Shown here: piece after piece, positions 54,063 to 62,018 of the stretch
Layout of the letters: every line of letters starts with the position of its first letter
Numbering within the stretch: position 1 is the stretch's first letter
IMG/VR virus record: IMGVR_UViG_3300019888_000004
Coordinates: 1-64,000 of that record
DNA length: 64,000 bases
Strand: one strand, 5' to 3'
From: a virus
Translations under genes and position numbers: made by a program
Notes under the pieces: model-generated
The model's database searches: none
Told to the model about the DNA's origin: nothing
The model's input: the letters and a program-made list of their open reading frames with translations, nothing else

Positions 54063-57000
54063 CTATCTCACGCAAACCGCCAAGCCTGCCCTGGCGCCGG
54101 TGGCGAACCTCGGAATTGCCTCAAGTTCGTCGGCAAGTTCCATCAAAAGCGCGTAGCTCACGGCGTCAAAAATGTGTTTTGAATCCTGCCCCGCCGCGAC
54201 GAAGTTGATCCGGCTGGATGGGTTGCCCACGGGCGCTCGACCCTTCTTCAAATCGTTCAGCATCTTGATCGTGTAGTGGCAATGCGCTGAAACCTTGATC
54301 CGGTCGAACGCCAGAAGTTGCTGCAAAAGCTGGACGCGCGCCATCATCGTGCCGCGCGGCTTCGGCACTCCAATCAGCACGATGCGACCGAGTGACACGG
54401 CGTTGATCTGAACGGCAGGGAACGTATCTGCCGTCGCCGAGTACATCGTGACTGCGCTCAAATCCGAGTAGGCTTTTGAGAGATCGAACTTCCTGCCCGC
54501 CTGTTCTTCCAAATCGGCGATCAGGTCCATGAAGTTGTTCGTGAATTCTTCCAGCGACATTTCGGTGTGCAGGCTGACGAGTTCGTCAATGACGGTGAAG
54601 TGCGCGCGGCTGATGGTGGTTTTCGTCTTGGGCAGGTACTGCGTGTAATTCTGCCGCTCGATGATGACGGCGGCGTGGTTGGTTTCGCCGGTGTCCCACC
54701 CGGTAATCAGTTCGTAGCAGTTGTTCGTCGGGTTGGCGAATTCCCATGCGTCCTCGTCCTGGCCGTCCACGTTGCCGACGACGTGAATGTTGGGCTTGAA
54801 GAAACGGCGGAAGTGCAGCGATGTTTCACCGCTGCCGTAAACCCACTTGCCCTCGACGAACCGCGCGTAAAGACCAGGATCGTAGGAGTACGTGCCTTTC
54901 AGTTCTTCAAGCTGGCCGGGCTTCAAGCGTTCGTTGTCCTCAGCCTGCATTTCGATGACGCGCGTGTTCTGTTTGAAGTTCAGGAACGTGGCCTCGCCCA
55001 TTGCCGGTCGGCCAAGCTTTACCTGCCGGTCGCGGTACTCCTCGTAGGTCAGCTTCGGCTCGATGTAGAACGCTTCATAAATCCACGAGTTCTCGCCTTC
55101 GTCGGACGGGTTGGTATCAGCCAGCCACATCTGCTGCTTGAAGTCCAGGTAGGGCATTCGCAGGCACATCAGGCCGAGACTCAGCACCGCGCGCGTGTAA
55201 AAGTTGGAAAGCTCGCTGAAATAGATCAGGCTGAACTCGCGCTCCTTCAGAATGGATTCGGCGTCGTTGTCGTTGAGCAAGGAAAACAACATGCACTCGG
55301 ACTCGCCTCCGTGAAGGTTGGTCACGCGAAAGAACGGCGTGCGCGTTGTGCCGTCAACCTTTGGACCCACCTTGTCATCGTAGTTGCGCGTCGTGAATCT
55401 CATTCCAATCCCTGATTGAATCCATTCCTTCAAAGTATAGTTTTCAAGATTTTTCCAAGCGCCAGCATCCTTTGAGTTCTTCAACACTCTCGAAAACATT
55501 GCGACGCGAGCATTTGGAGTTTCCCACAAGTGGCGAGCAATGCGGTGGAGCGCCGACCATGAATTGTGATTCACGAATCCGTTCCCAATGAAATTATGAA
55601 ATCGCGGAACGGATAAATCGTAAAGGTTCACCTGGCACGGCGTTGCAGACACAACGGCTTCCCATGCTACTTTTCCTTCCAAGAAATATCTATTTAGCAC
55701 CTCGTCGTCTTGAGACAACGAAAACGCCATCAGGCGTCTTAACTTTTCGGATGACACTGATCTTCCGCTTGATTTGCAGTATAATCCAGCAGAGCTTTTA
55801 CCACTTCCGCGAGGAATCGTTCCCCTTGGCGCCCCTCTTGAGTGTCTCGATAGATAGGCACGCCTAACCTCGGTTCTGATCTCTGGCGGGTAATCCATTG
55901 GCTCTTGCAGGTATTTAATAGTTACAGCGCCTTTTGCTTGTTTTCTGAGCAATCGAAATCCGACCGTTTTGTAAAATAGCCGAGCGTTTTGTCCGTAGAT
56001 TCCGACCTTCCAATAACCTCGGTGATTGTTTTCATGGCGTGTCCGCGAGCTTTCTATTCCGAACGCCAGGAGAATCTGATGAACGTCGCAGGCCAGGGAT
56101 TCGCTCGTGCTGGCAAACGAAGCGGTTCCCAAACGCCCCATGCCGTCGGTGTCAAATAAGCCCTGCAACAAGGCTTTTAACACTGGCTCTGGAGACTCTA
56201 TCAAACAGTCGGGGATTCGCTTGTTAAAGAAATGGACGCCAAGATGCAGGTGTCTGACTAAGGCGATCAACGAAAGGGAGGCGATTTTCCAACCATACGG
56301 ACCAGATTTGTTGAGTGTGTGATCCGGGAAATGCTCCTTCAAGATTTCTCTTACAGCCTCGACAATCTCAGAATCAGCCGTGCTAAACAGGACGCAGCTT
56401 TTGGATAAACACGTCTCCGTCATACATCCGTCTCCGATCAGAATTCCAATAAGGTAGGCCAAGGATTGATTGAGCGTCAGGTGGTGTTGTTTGATTTTTT
56501 TCCGCTCGTTGAAAAAAGAGCGCACGGCCCTTACCTGAGTTTTTGCCGCTGCCGCTATTTGGCTCACATTTGAGCATTCTCCGGCTTCAACAATGGCAGC
56601 GATCCTGTCGTGCGTGGCCGCAACGCGGTGTTCCCGCTTGTCCACGGACATGAAGTTGAGCACAAGGCAATCAAAGTCTCGCCACGCGGCTCCTTTTACC
56701 AACGGTAGCCAGACGCGCTTTCCGCTTTCGACCAGCGATTTGATTTCGGTGGAGTTCCTGTAATTGAACACGCCGTCGCAGAAAGACCACACGGGATGCC
56801 ACGGGGAAACTTTTATTGAATAGCCAAAATCAGTCACCAGCTTGATCCCGCACTTGTGATCGTTACGAAATACCGCATCAATCGCAGCGGTCGAGAAGCG
56901 TGACTGCTGAACATCAAGGGCTGTTACAGTGTGGCCGTGGCGCATTGATGAAATGCGCTTTAGCGCGCCGTCACAATGCACGATTGTGTCTGCGTCAACA

Positions 57001-57116
57001 CATTTCCCACTGAGGCGGCCACCCGACAGAAGCAGTGCTCGTTCGTACGAATTAAATACCGACCACTGGACGCCAAAGAGATTTGGCAGCCAAATGCGAT
57101 TGGGTTCTTCAGGCAC
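54063..57116 (-). CDS. terL: Terminase large subunit interrupted by an intein
   Basis: 1017 residues from GTG 57116. Extein parts: residues 1-38 and 519-1017. The N-extein ends SGGRLSGK and the C-extein continues with S, rebuilding the Walker A GGRLSGKS. REFSLIYFSELSNF (about 660) has the Walker B position, with Ser where Asp is usual and Glu kept. The nuclease domain shows ELITGWDTG, then SDLSAVTMYSATADTFP and HIFDAVSYALLM with metal-binding Asp. ATP-driven packaging of DNA into the head. A promoter and -10 precede the GTG by eight bases. Splicing is needed for function. Confidence 0.85.
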   Translation of the reverse strand: MPEEPNRIWLPNLFGVQWSVFNSYERALLLSGGRLSGKCVDADTIVHCDGALKRISSMRHGHTVTALDVQQSRFSTAAIDAVFRNDHKCGIKLVTDFGYSIKVSPWHPVWSFCDGVFNYRNSTEIKSLVESGKRVWLPLVKGAAWRDFDCLVLNFMSVDKREHRVAATHDRIAAIVEAGECSNVSQIAAAAKTQVRAVRSFFNERKKIKQHHLTLNQSLAYLIGILIGDGCMTETCLSKSCVLFSTADSEIVEAVREILKEHFPDHTLNKSGPYGWKIASLSLIALVRHLHLGVHFFNKRIPDCLIESPEPVLKALLQGLFDTDGMGRLGTASFASTSESLACDVHQILLAFGIESSRTRHENNHRGYWKVGIYGQNARLFYKTVGFRLLRKQAKGAVTIKYLQEPMDYPPEIRTEVRRAYLSRHSRGAPRGTIPRGSGKSSAGLYCKSSGRSVSSEKLRRLMAFSLSQDDEVLNRYFLEGKVAWEAVVSATPCQVNLYDLSVPRFHNFIGNGFVNHNSWSALHRIARHLWETPNARVAMFSRVLKNSKDAGAWKNLENYTLKEWIQSGIGMRFTTRNYDDKVGPKVDGTTRTPFFRVTNLHGGESECMLFSLLNDNDAESILKEREFSLIYFSELSNFYTRAVLSLGLMCLRMPYLDFKQQMWLADTNPSDEGENSWIYEAFYIEPKLTYEEYRDRQVKLGRPAMGEATFLNFKQNTRVIEMQAEDNERLKPGQLEELKGTYSYDPGLYARFVEGKWVYGSGETSLHFRRFFKPNIHVVGNVDGQDEDAWEFANPTNNCYELITGWDTGETNHAAVIIERQNYTQYLPKTKTTISRAHFTVIDELVSLHTEMSLEEFTNNFMDLIADLEEQAGRKFDLSKAYSDLSAVTMYSATADTFPAVQINAVSLGRIVLIGVPKPRGTMMARVQLLQQLLAFDRIKVSAHCHYTIKMLNDLKKGRAPVGNPSSRINFVAAGQDSKHIFDAVSYALLMELADELEAIPRFATGARAGLAVCVR
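55563..57002 (-). mobile_element. LAGLIDADG intein in the terminase Walker A motif
   Basis: 480 residues (39-518 of the precursor): first residue Cys39 with CVDADTIVHCDG, block B near GYSIKVSPWHPVW, LAGLIDADG-type motifs LAYLIGILIGDG (219-230) and LLQGLFDTDG (316-325), and a final VNHN with Ser519 as +1. All splice residues are intact, and the two dodecapeptides suggest an active homing endonuclease. Confidence 0.9.
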
Positions 57117-57124
57117 GCTTGCAG

Positions 57125-57152
57125 ATTACCCTTGCTTGCGCGAGACTTTCAA
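57125..57152 (-). promoter_or_regulatory. Terminase promoter, leaderless type
   Basis: Minus strand: TTGAAA (57152-57147), 16 bases, GGTAAT (57130-57125), eight bases, GTG start at 57116. It overlaps the opposite promoter, so transcription in the two directions may compete. Confidence 0.45.
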
Positions 57153-57161
57153 TCGTATAAG
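57132..57161 (+). promoter_or_regulatory. Head-operon promoter, leaderless type
   Basis: TTGCTT (57132-57137), 18 bases, TATAAG (57156-57161), seven bases, then ATG 57169. The -10 box is five of six consensus. The expected transcript start is on or next to the ATG. Confidence 0.45.
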
Positions 57162-57168
57162 ACGCCAC

Positions 57169-57390
57169 ATGGCCACAATGAAAATCACCATTCCCAAAGA
57201 TCACCCCGCGCACAAGGGCTTGAAAGTCGGCGACATGGTTGCCATGCGCGGCCCGGTGACGGCGATGGGCGACGAAGGGGCGGAGTGCGAGATGGATGGA
57301 TGTGAAAAGGAGAAAGCGCCGCCGAAGGGGAAGAAGAAAATGACGCCGCTCGATTATCTTCGCGCGAAGCGCCGGGGGGAAACAGATTGA
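57169..57390 (+). CDS. Small protein at the head of the portal operon
   Basis: 73 residues. MKITIPKDHPAHKGLKVGDMV and a following acidic stretch (MGDEGAECEMDGCEKEKAPP) suggest a small beta protein with an acidic/Lys-rich tail (PKGKKKMTPLDYLRAKRRGE). Overlaps the portal gene start (TTGA). Such genes precede portals in several short-tailed phages; function unknown. Confidence 0.55.
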   Translation: MATMKITIPKDHPAHKGLKVGDMVAMRGPVTAMGDEGAECEMDGCEKEKAPPKGKKKMTPLDYLRAKRRGETD

Positions 57391-59876
57391 TTGATATTGG
57401 CTATTTACGCGAATCCGGCCTCAGCGATTCAAATTTGAAGCTTTGGCTCGGCGGCGACCCGAAGCTCTGGCCCAGCGTCCCCGTTGCGAGTGGCGAGGAA
57501 AAGAACGACGCCGACAAGCGCGTCGCCCTCCACAACCGCATCCGTTCGCGCACCGATGAAGGCCGGCAGCGCAATTTCTCCGATTGGCGCGTGTTCGCGG
57601 CCATTGACAAATCATGGTCGCAAGCTCTCTACCAGATCAGCCCCAGCATTCTCGCCAGTTTCATTGACACCGATCCGAACAGTGAGGACGTGCTGAAACA
57701 ACTCGACGGCTGGGGCTTGGCACATCTCATAACCGAAACGGTTGACGCCAAGAGCGGCAAAGCGGTGAAGAAGCTCAACCTTCCGGTCTTCTTCAAAGTG
57801 TTCGTGCCGCTGGTAAAAGCGTATGTGACGATCCGTTGGGCGAAGATAATGAATGATCGCCGGCAAACGCCGTTCTTCAAATACGAGCCGTTCAAGCAAA
57901 CCACGCCGATGCGTCTCAAGTGCGAGGCGCTCACCGACCGCATCAACGTCATCAGCAACCAGTACGGTTATTACGACGTGATGAAGCAGGCCGTGCTGAA
58001 GATGCTCAATTATTCCTACGCGCTGCAATTCATCACGAAGGAATGGGATTACGAGGAACAATGGCGCAAGGCCACGGCGGAGGATGTGGCTCTGGGAAAG
58101 ACCAAGGCCGCGCCGAGCGACGCGGACCCAAACGCGCGCCTGCCGGTGAACGAAGGCGAATACATCAAGGTGACGGACAGGGAAGGGTTGAGTTACCACA
58201 CACCGCACCCGTCGCGCTCGTTCTGGGACATGGCGCACGGCAAGCACACGATCAACTACGACCACGGCTGCCAATTCACCGGCTATTGGCGCATCGCCCG
58301 CTATCGCGAACTCAAGGAGAGCAATTTCTGGAACACGGAAGCCATCGCCCTGGGCGGCACGGACCTTATCGGGGCGCACAAGGCGTTTTTCGACAACGTG
58401 TACCCGTGCATGATGAAATACGGATGCGCCTCGGCGACCGCCGCCTCGGCTGAGATTGGCGTCGGCGCTCCGCCACTGGATCGCGAGAAAGAAATTGCCA
58501 ACCAGTATTACGGCACGGAACTGCTCGATCAAGGCGTGCTCGTGACCGAGTATTTCGAGAAATTGGTTCCCAAGGACAACGGGCTGGGCACCTACGATTG
58601 CCCGGTCTGGTTCAGATTCGTGCTCGCCGGGGATGGCTGCACGATTCTCTACGCCGCGCCGCTGCCCTACGCGCCGACGATCTATTACGGGTACGACGCC
58701 GACGAAAGCTTGTCCAAGAATTCGAGTCTCGCGCAGGAGGTTCAGCCGTTTCAGGATCATTTCGGCAATGTGCTGACGCAAATCCTGCACACGGCCAAAC
58801 AGAACCTCGCCAACCTGACGTTGATTGACGAAGATCAGTTGACCGAGAACGCCTTCAAGAAAATCGGCAACATTGGCGATGACATTTATCAGGGGTTGAA
58901 CCTGTTCGGGTTCAGCGGCAAGAAAGCGTTCCGCGGCCAGAACCGCGTGGTGGACGCCATCCACTCGTTCAATCTGCCCAAGGGCAACGTGGCCGAGTTG
59001 ACGAACGTGCTAAAGACGATTCTCGACGTGCTGGAGCGCATCCTCGTCATGTCCTCGCAGGAAATCGCGCAAGCCGCTTCGCACGAGCAGACGCGCGAGG
59101 AAGTGCGGGTCATCTCGGCTTCGATGACTTCGCGCTTGCAATTCACATCAACGCCGGTGGACATCGCGACGGCGGCGTGGAAGCGGCAACTGTATCAGGC
59201 GGTGATGGCCTACGGCGATGACGACATGTGGGCGCACCTGCCATCGGACATTCCATTGAGCAAGGAAGCATTGGAAGCGTTCGGATTTACATACGTGGAC
59301 AAGGACGCGGTGGTGGGCCGCGACCGTTACCGCGCGGTCAAGTTCAACAAGAAATCAACGGCGGTGGACATGTGGCTGTTCGCCAACACCCGGGACGACA
59401 CTGATCGCGGCAGCGACAAGGACGCGGCGGTTGCGTGGAGTCAGATCGTGCAAAACCTGATGAACAACCCGATAAGCGCGCAGGCAATAGGGGCGGATCA
59501 GATGATCGAAATTGCCAATCTGATCGGGCATCTTTCGGGCGCTTTCCCGCGCGATTGGAATTTGAAGAACGCCGCGCCGAACGTCAGCGAGGAACAGCGC
59601 CAACAGCAGGCGCAGGAGCAACTGAAGGCCGTCACGGATCAGGTGTTGAGCCAGGTGCATTCCGACATGCAGCACGCAATCGAACCGCTGTTGGAGGCCA
59701 CGAAGAAAAATAGTGACGAGCTTGGCATAGTTATGCCAGCGGTGGGCCAACTGATGACGATGCTGCGCGGAGGTGCGCCGCCGCCGATGGCTGGAGGACC
59801 GCCAATGCCGCCGCAACTGCCGCCGAACGGTCAGCCGATGGTTGATCCGAGAATGGTTGGAATGCCAATGCAATGA
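57387..59876 (+). CDS. Portal (head-tail connector) protein
   Basis: 829 residues from TTG 57387. The location directly after the terminase hub and before scaffold and capsid, and the length, fit a portal of the large podovirus type. The middle (FVPLVKAYVTIRWAKIMNDRRQTPFFKYEP, YYDVMKQAVLKMLNYSYALQFITK) and the C-terminal AEQRQQQAQEQLK helix with Pro/Gly-rich end match that group. No portal-specific motif can be proven by eye. Ends with ATGA overlap to a methylase. Confidence 0.65.
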   Translation: MIDIGYLRESGLSDSNLKLWLGGDPKLWPSVPVASGEEKNDADKRVALHNRIRSRTDEGRQRNFSDWRVFAAIDKSWSQALYQISPSILASFIDTDPNSEDVLKQLDGWGLAHLITETVDAKSGKAVKKLNLPVFFKVFVPLVKAYVTIRWAKIMNDRRQTPFFKYEPFKQTTPMRLKCEALTDRINVISNQYGYYDVMKQAVLKMLNYSYALQFITKEWDYEEQWRKATAEDVALGKTKAAPSDADPNARLPVNEGEYIKVTDREGLSYHTPHPSRSFWDMAHGKHTINYDHGCQFTGYWRIARYRELKESNFWNTEAIALGGTDLIGAHKAFFDNVYPCMMKYGCASATAASAEIGVGAPPLDREKEIANQYYGTELLDQGVLVTEYFEKLVPKDNGLGTYDCPVWFRFVLAGDGCTILYAAPLPYAPTIYYGYDADESLSKNSSLAQEVQPFQDHFGNVLTQILHTAKQNLANLTLIDEDQLTENAFKKIGNIGDDIYQGLNLFGFSGKKAFRGQNRVVDAIHSFNLPKGNVAELTNVLKTILDVLERILVMSSQEIAQAASHEQTREEVRVISASMTSRLQFTSTPVDIATAAWKRQLYQAVMAYGDDDMWAHLPSDIPLSKEALEAFGFTYVDKDAVVGRDRYRAVKFNKKSTAVDMWLFANTRDDTDRGSDKDAAVAWSQIVQNLMNNPISAQAIGADQMIEIANLIGHLSGAFPRDWNLKNAAPNVSEEQRQQQAQEQLKAVTDQVLSQVHSDMQHAIEPLLEATKKNSDELGIVMPAVGQLMTMLRGGAPPPMAGGPPMPPQLPPNGQPMVDPRMVGMPMQ

Positions 59877-60565
59877 CTCTTGCCGCAAGCGCAACCGAAA
59901 CGCAGCCTGAAATCCATCAACTTGTTGGGCGTTATTCGTCTGCGCTGCTCATACTCGGTGACTGCCTGACGATGCTCGGCGAGCATGAATGCGATGCGGT
60001 AATCAGTGACCCGCCGTATGGCATCGCTCACAAGTCGAGCTTCGACGCCTCGTGGAGCGGAACTGAAATCGCTGGCGACCGCTGCACAACAGCACGCGAT
60101 ACAGTGTGGAATCACTACGCCGACAAGCCGCGCGCCATGTTCGGCATCTCGTGGAAGCAACCGCCGCCGACGCTCGTCAGGATTTCTCTCGTCTGGAATA
60201 AAGGTCCGGCGTTCGGCGCGGGCGACCTGCGAATCCCGTGGAAGCCATCATGGGAGGAAATCTACATCGGCGGCGATGGCTGGGTCGGCAAGCGCGATGA
60301 AGGCGTCCTGAGTGGTCCGGTAGTAGTAAGCTGGGAAAGCAAGGGGAGGATGCACCCGCATCAGAAACCTGTGTGGCTCATGTGTCGGCTGCTCGAAAAG
60401 CTGCCAGACGCGAAAGTAATACTCGACCCATTCATGGGCATCGGAACAACCGGCGTCGCCTGCGCAAAACTGCACCGCAATTTCATCGGCATCGAATTGG
60501 ACGCCACGCACTTCAAAACCGCGTGCGACCGCATCGCGGACGAACTAGGAGGCGCGCTGCTATGA
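59873..60565 (+). CDS. DNA methyltransferase, beta class
   Basis: 230 residues. DPPYGI at 46-51 comes before the SAM-binding DPFMGIGTTGVACA (185-198), the order of beta-class N4-cytosine or N6-adenine enzymes. LILGDC and QKPVWLMCRLLEKLP are other conserved blocks. The central target-recognition part is only about 100 residues. It is coupled to the portal gene, so it is expressed late and could protect DNA before packaging. Confidence 0.85.
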   Translation: MTLAASATETQPEIHQLVGRYSSALLILGDCLTMLGEHECDAVISDPPYGIAHKSSFDASWSGTEIAGDRCTTARDTVWNHYADKPRAMFGISWKQPPPTLVRISLVWNKGPAFGAGDLRIPWKPSWEEIYIGGDGWVGKRDEGVLSGPVVVSWESKGRMHPHQKPVWLMCRLLEKLPDAKVILDPFMGIGTTGVACAKLHRNFIGIELDATHFKTACDRIADELGGALL

Positions 60566-60858
60566 TACAAATTGTTCAAGTGCCATTTTCAGACCCAGAC
60601 CGTCAAACACTGCATGACTGGTTGAATGCGCCCGGACGACTGCTCTACCAGCGATTCCTTTCGAGCCAGGCCAGCGAGATGATGGCCACCGCCGCGAACG
60701 TCAGAGTGCGCAACGAGCAAGGCGACAAAGAAGATTCGGAACTGCTCACCGATCAGGCGCGTGTCATCGTGGCCGCGAACAAAGCGTTCGATCAAGTGTT
60801 GACGAAAGAGTTTAAGTTCTATTGCGTGGAACTACGCCCTGAAACGCCCGCAAAATGA
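60562..60858 (+). CDS. Small virion-operon protein
   Basis: 98 residues, ATGA overlaps at both ends. QTLHDWLNAPGRLLYQRFLSS, QASEMMATAANVRVRNEQG and QARVIVAANKAFDQVLTKEF are amphipathic helices. Not recognised; a head-completion or scaffold-partner role is possible from position. Confidence 0.55.
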   Translation: MIQIVQVPFSDPDRQTLHDWLNAPGRLLYQRFLSSQASEMMATAANVRVRNEQGDKEDSELLTDQARVIVAANKAFDQVLTKEFKFYCVELRPETPAK

Positions 60859-62018
60859 TGATTGACCTTGCAGATACGTTGAGTCCATCGTGTCCAATGA
60901 TTCGCGCCGTGCGCATTTCTCTTTCCGAAGCGACCGCTTCCAAACAGCGCCGTCTTCAATCCGTTCTGAGGGAACTTCGCTCGGCTGCTAATTTCTACGC
61001 ACGGTCAATCTGGAAAGAAAAAGGTAAATTGGATGCGGAGACACATGGGCGGTACAAAAACGGATCGCTTAACTATAGCCAGCGAAATGCGGCTCTGAAA
61101 TTCGCTCTGGATTCAGTCATTTGCGCAAAGAGCTTTGGGAAACAATTAAATTGTCGCGTAAGATGCCCGGTATTCAGGAATGCGCTTCGCCTCTCAAAAC
61201 TTGTTTGCAGAATAGAACAAGGTAAGGGCTGTTTCGATTATGTGATGAAGGTTACTTCAATGAGGCTGCGTGAACCCTTGGTTCTTCCATTCAAGTCGCA
61301 CGAACGATTGAACTACTGGTTGGCGAAGGGTGGAAAGATTCTTGATGGAGCAATCATAAGCTCCACGATGGCGGCATGGATTTACGTCGAACTCCCGGAC
61401 GAGCCTGCCAAAACCGAAGGGGACATCGTTGGATTGGACACCGGCTATAAAAAGTTGCTCACCGACAGTAATGGCAACTTTTATGGGAGAGACATCGGCG
61501 ACATTGTGCAGAAAATTCGGCGCAAGAAACCAGGATCAATCGCCAAGCGCAAGGCGCGGGTGGAGCGCCAAGATTACGTCAATTTCGTCTGCCGCCGTTT
61601 GCCGTGGCAGACCGTCAAAACTTTCGTCCTCGAAGACCTGACCGGAATGAAAGTCGGTAAAGGTAATCGAGGGAAACGAAACCGCAAGCTGCTCGCTCCC
61701 TGGAGCTATCGGCAGGTGAGAACAAGGCTGGAACAACTCGCGCCGGAGAACCGTGTTCGTCTGGAATTCGTCAGCCCTAAATTCACTTCCCGAATATGCC
61801 CCTCGTGTGGGTGGGAGAGCGCGAAAAACAGGGTGGGAGAGAAGTTCTGCTGTCTGCGATGCAACTACACAGCCGACGCCGACTTTGTCGGAGCGCGGAA
61901 CATTCTCGCAAAGTTCACTACCACTGGAAACTGTCCGGAGCGTACGGTCCCGGTCGGAGATTGCGGAGAACTACTGTGCGGGAAGAAGAAGGAAGAACCT
62001 TATGCCCAAAACGCTTGA
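60855..62018 (+). CDS. TnpB-like RuvC nuclease
   Basis: 387 residues from ATG 60855, though the TnpB-like start MIRAVRISL is at 60897. RuvC residues are intact: D195 in IVGLDTG, E260 in FVLEDLTG and D343 in DADFVGARNI. The zinc finger is CPSC (315-318) plus CLRC (333-336). This is the IS200/IS605 OrfB family, ancestor of Cas12, RNA-guided where tested. No TnpA is visible. The start is coupled by ATGA to the upstream head gene, and the end overlaps the scaffold-like gene by 17 bases, so it has become part of the operon. It may also be a diverged regulator or homing nuclease. Confidence 0.8.
   Translation: MMIDLADTLSPSCPMIRAVRISLSEATASKQRRLQSVLRELRSAANFYARSIWKEKGKLDAETHGRYKNGSLNYSQRNAALKFALDSVICAKSFGKQLNCRVRCPVFRNALRLSKLVCRIEQGKGCFDYVMKVTSMRLREPLVLPFKSHERLNYWLAKGGKILDGAIISSTMAAWIYVELPDEPAKTEGDIVGLDTGYKKLLTDSNGNFYGRDIGDIVQKIRRKKPGSIAKRKARVERQDYVNFVCRRLPWQTVKTFVLEDLTGMKVGKGNRGKRNRKLLAPWSYRQVRTRLEQLAPENRVRLEFVSPKFTSRICPSCGWESAKNRVGEKFCCLRCNYTADADFVGARNILAKFTTTGNCPERTVPVGDCGELLCGKKKEEPYAQNA

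Noticed and set aside
57612-58964. 450-codon leftward frame opposite the portal gene
   Set aside because: Shadow frame of a well-ordered plus-strand gene; no domain seen.
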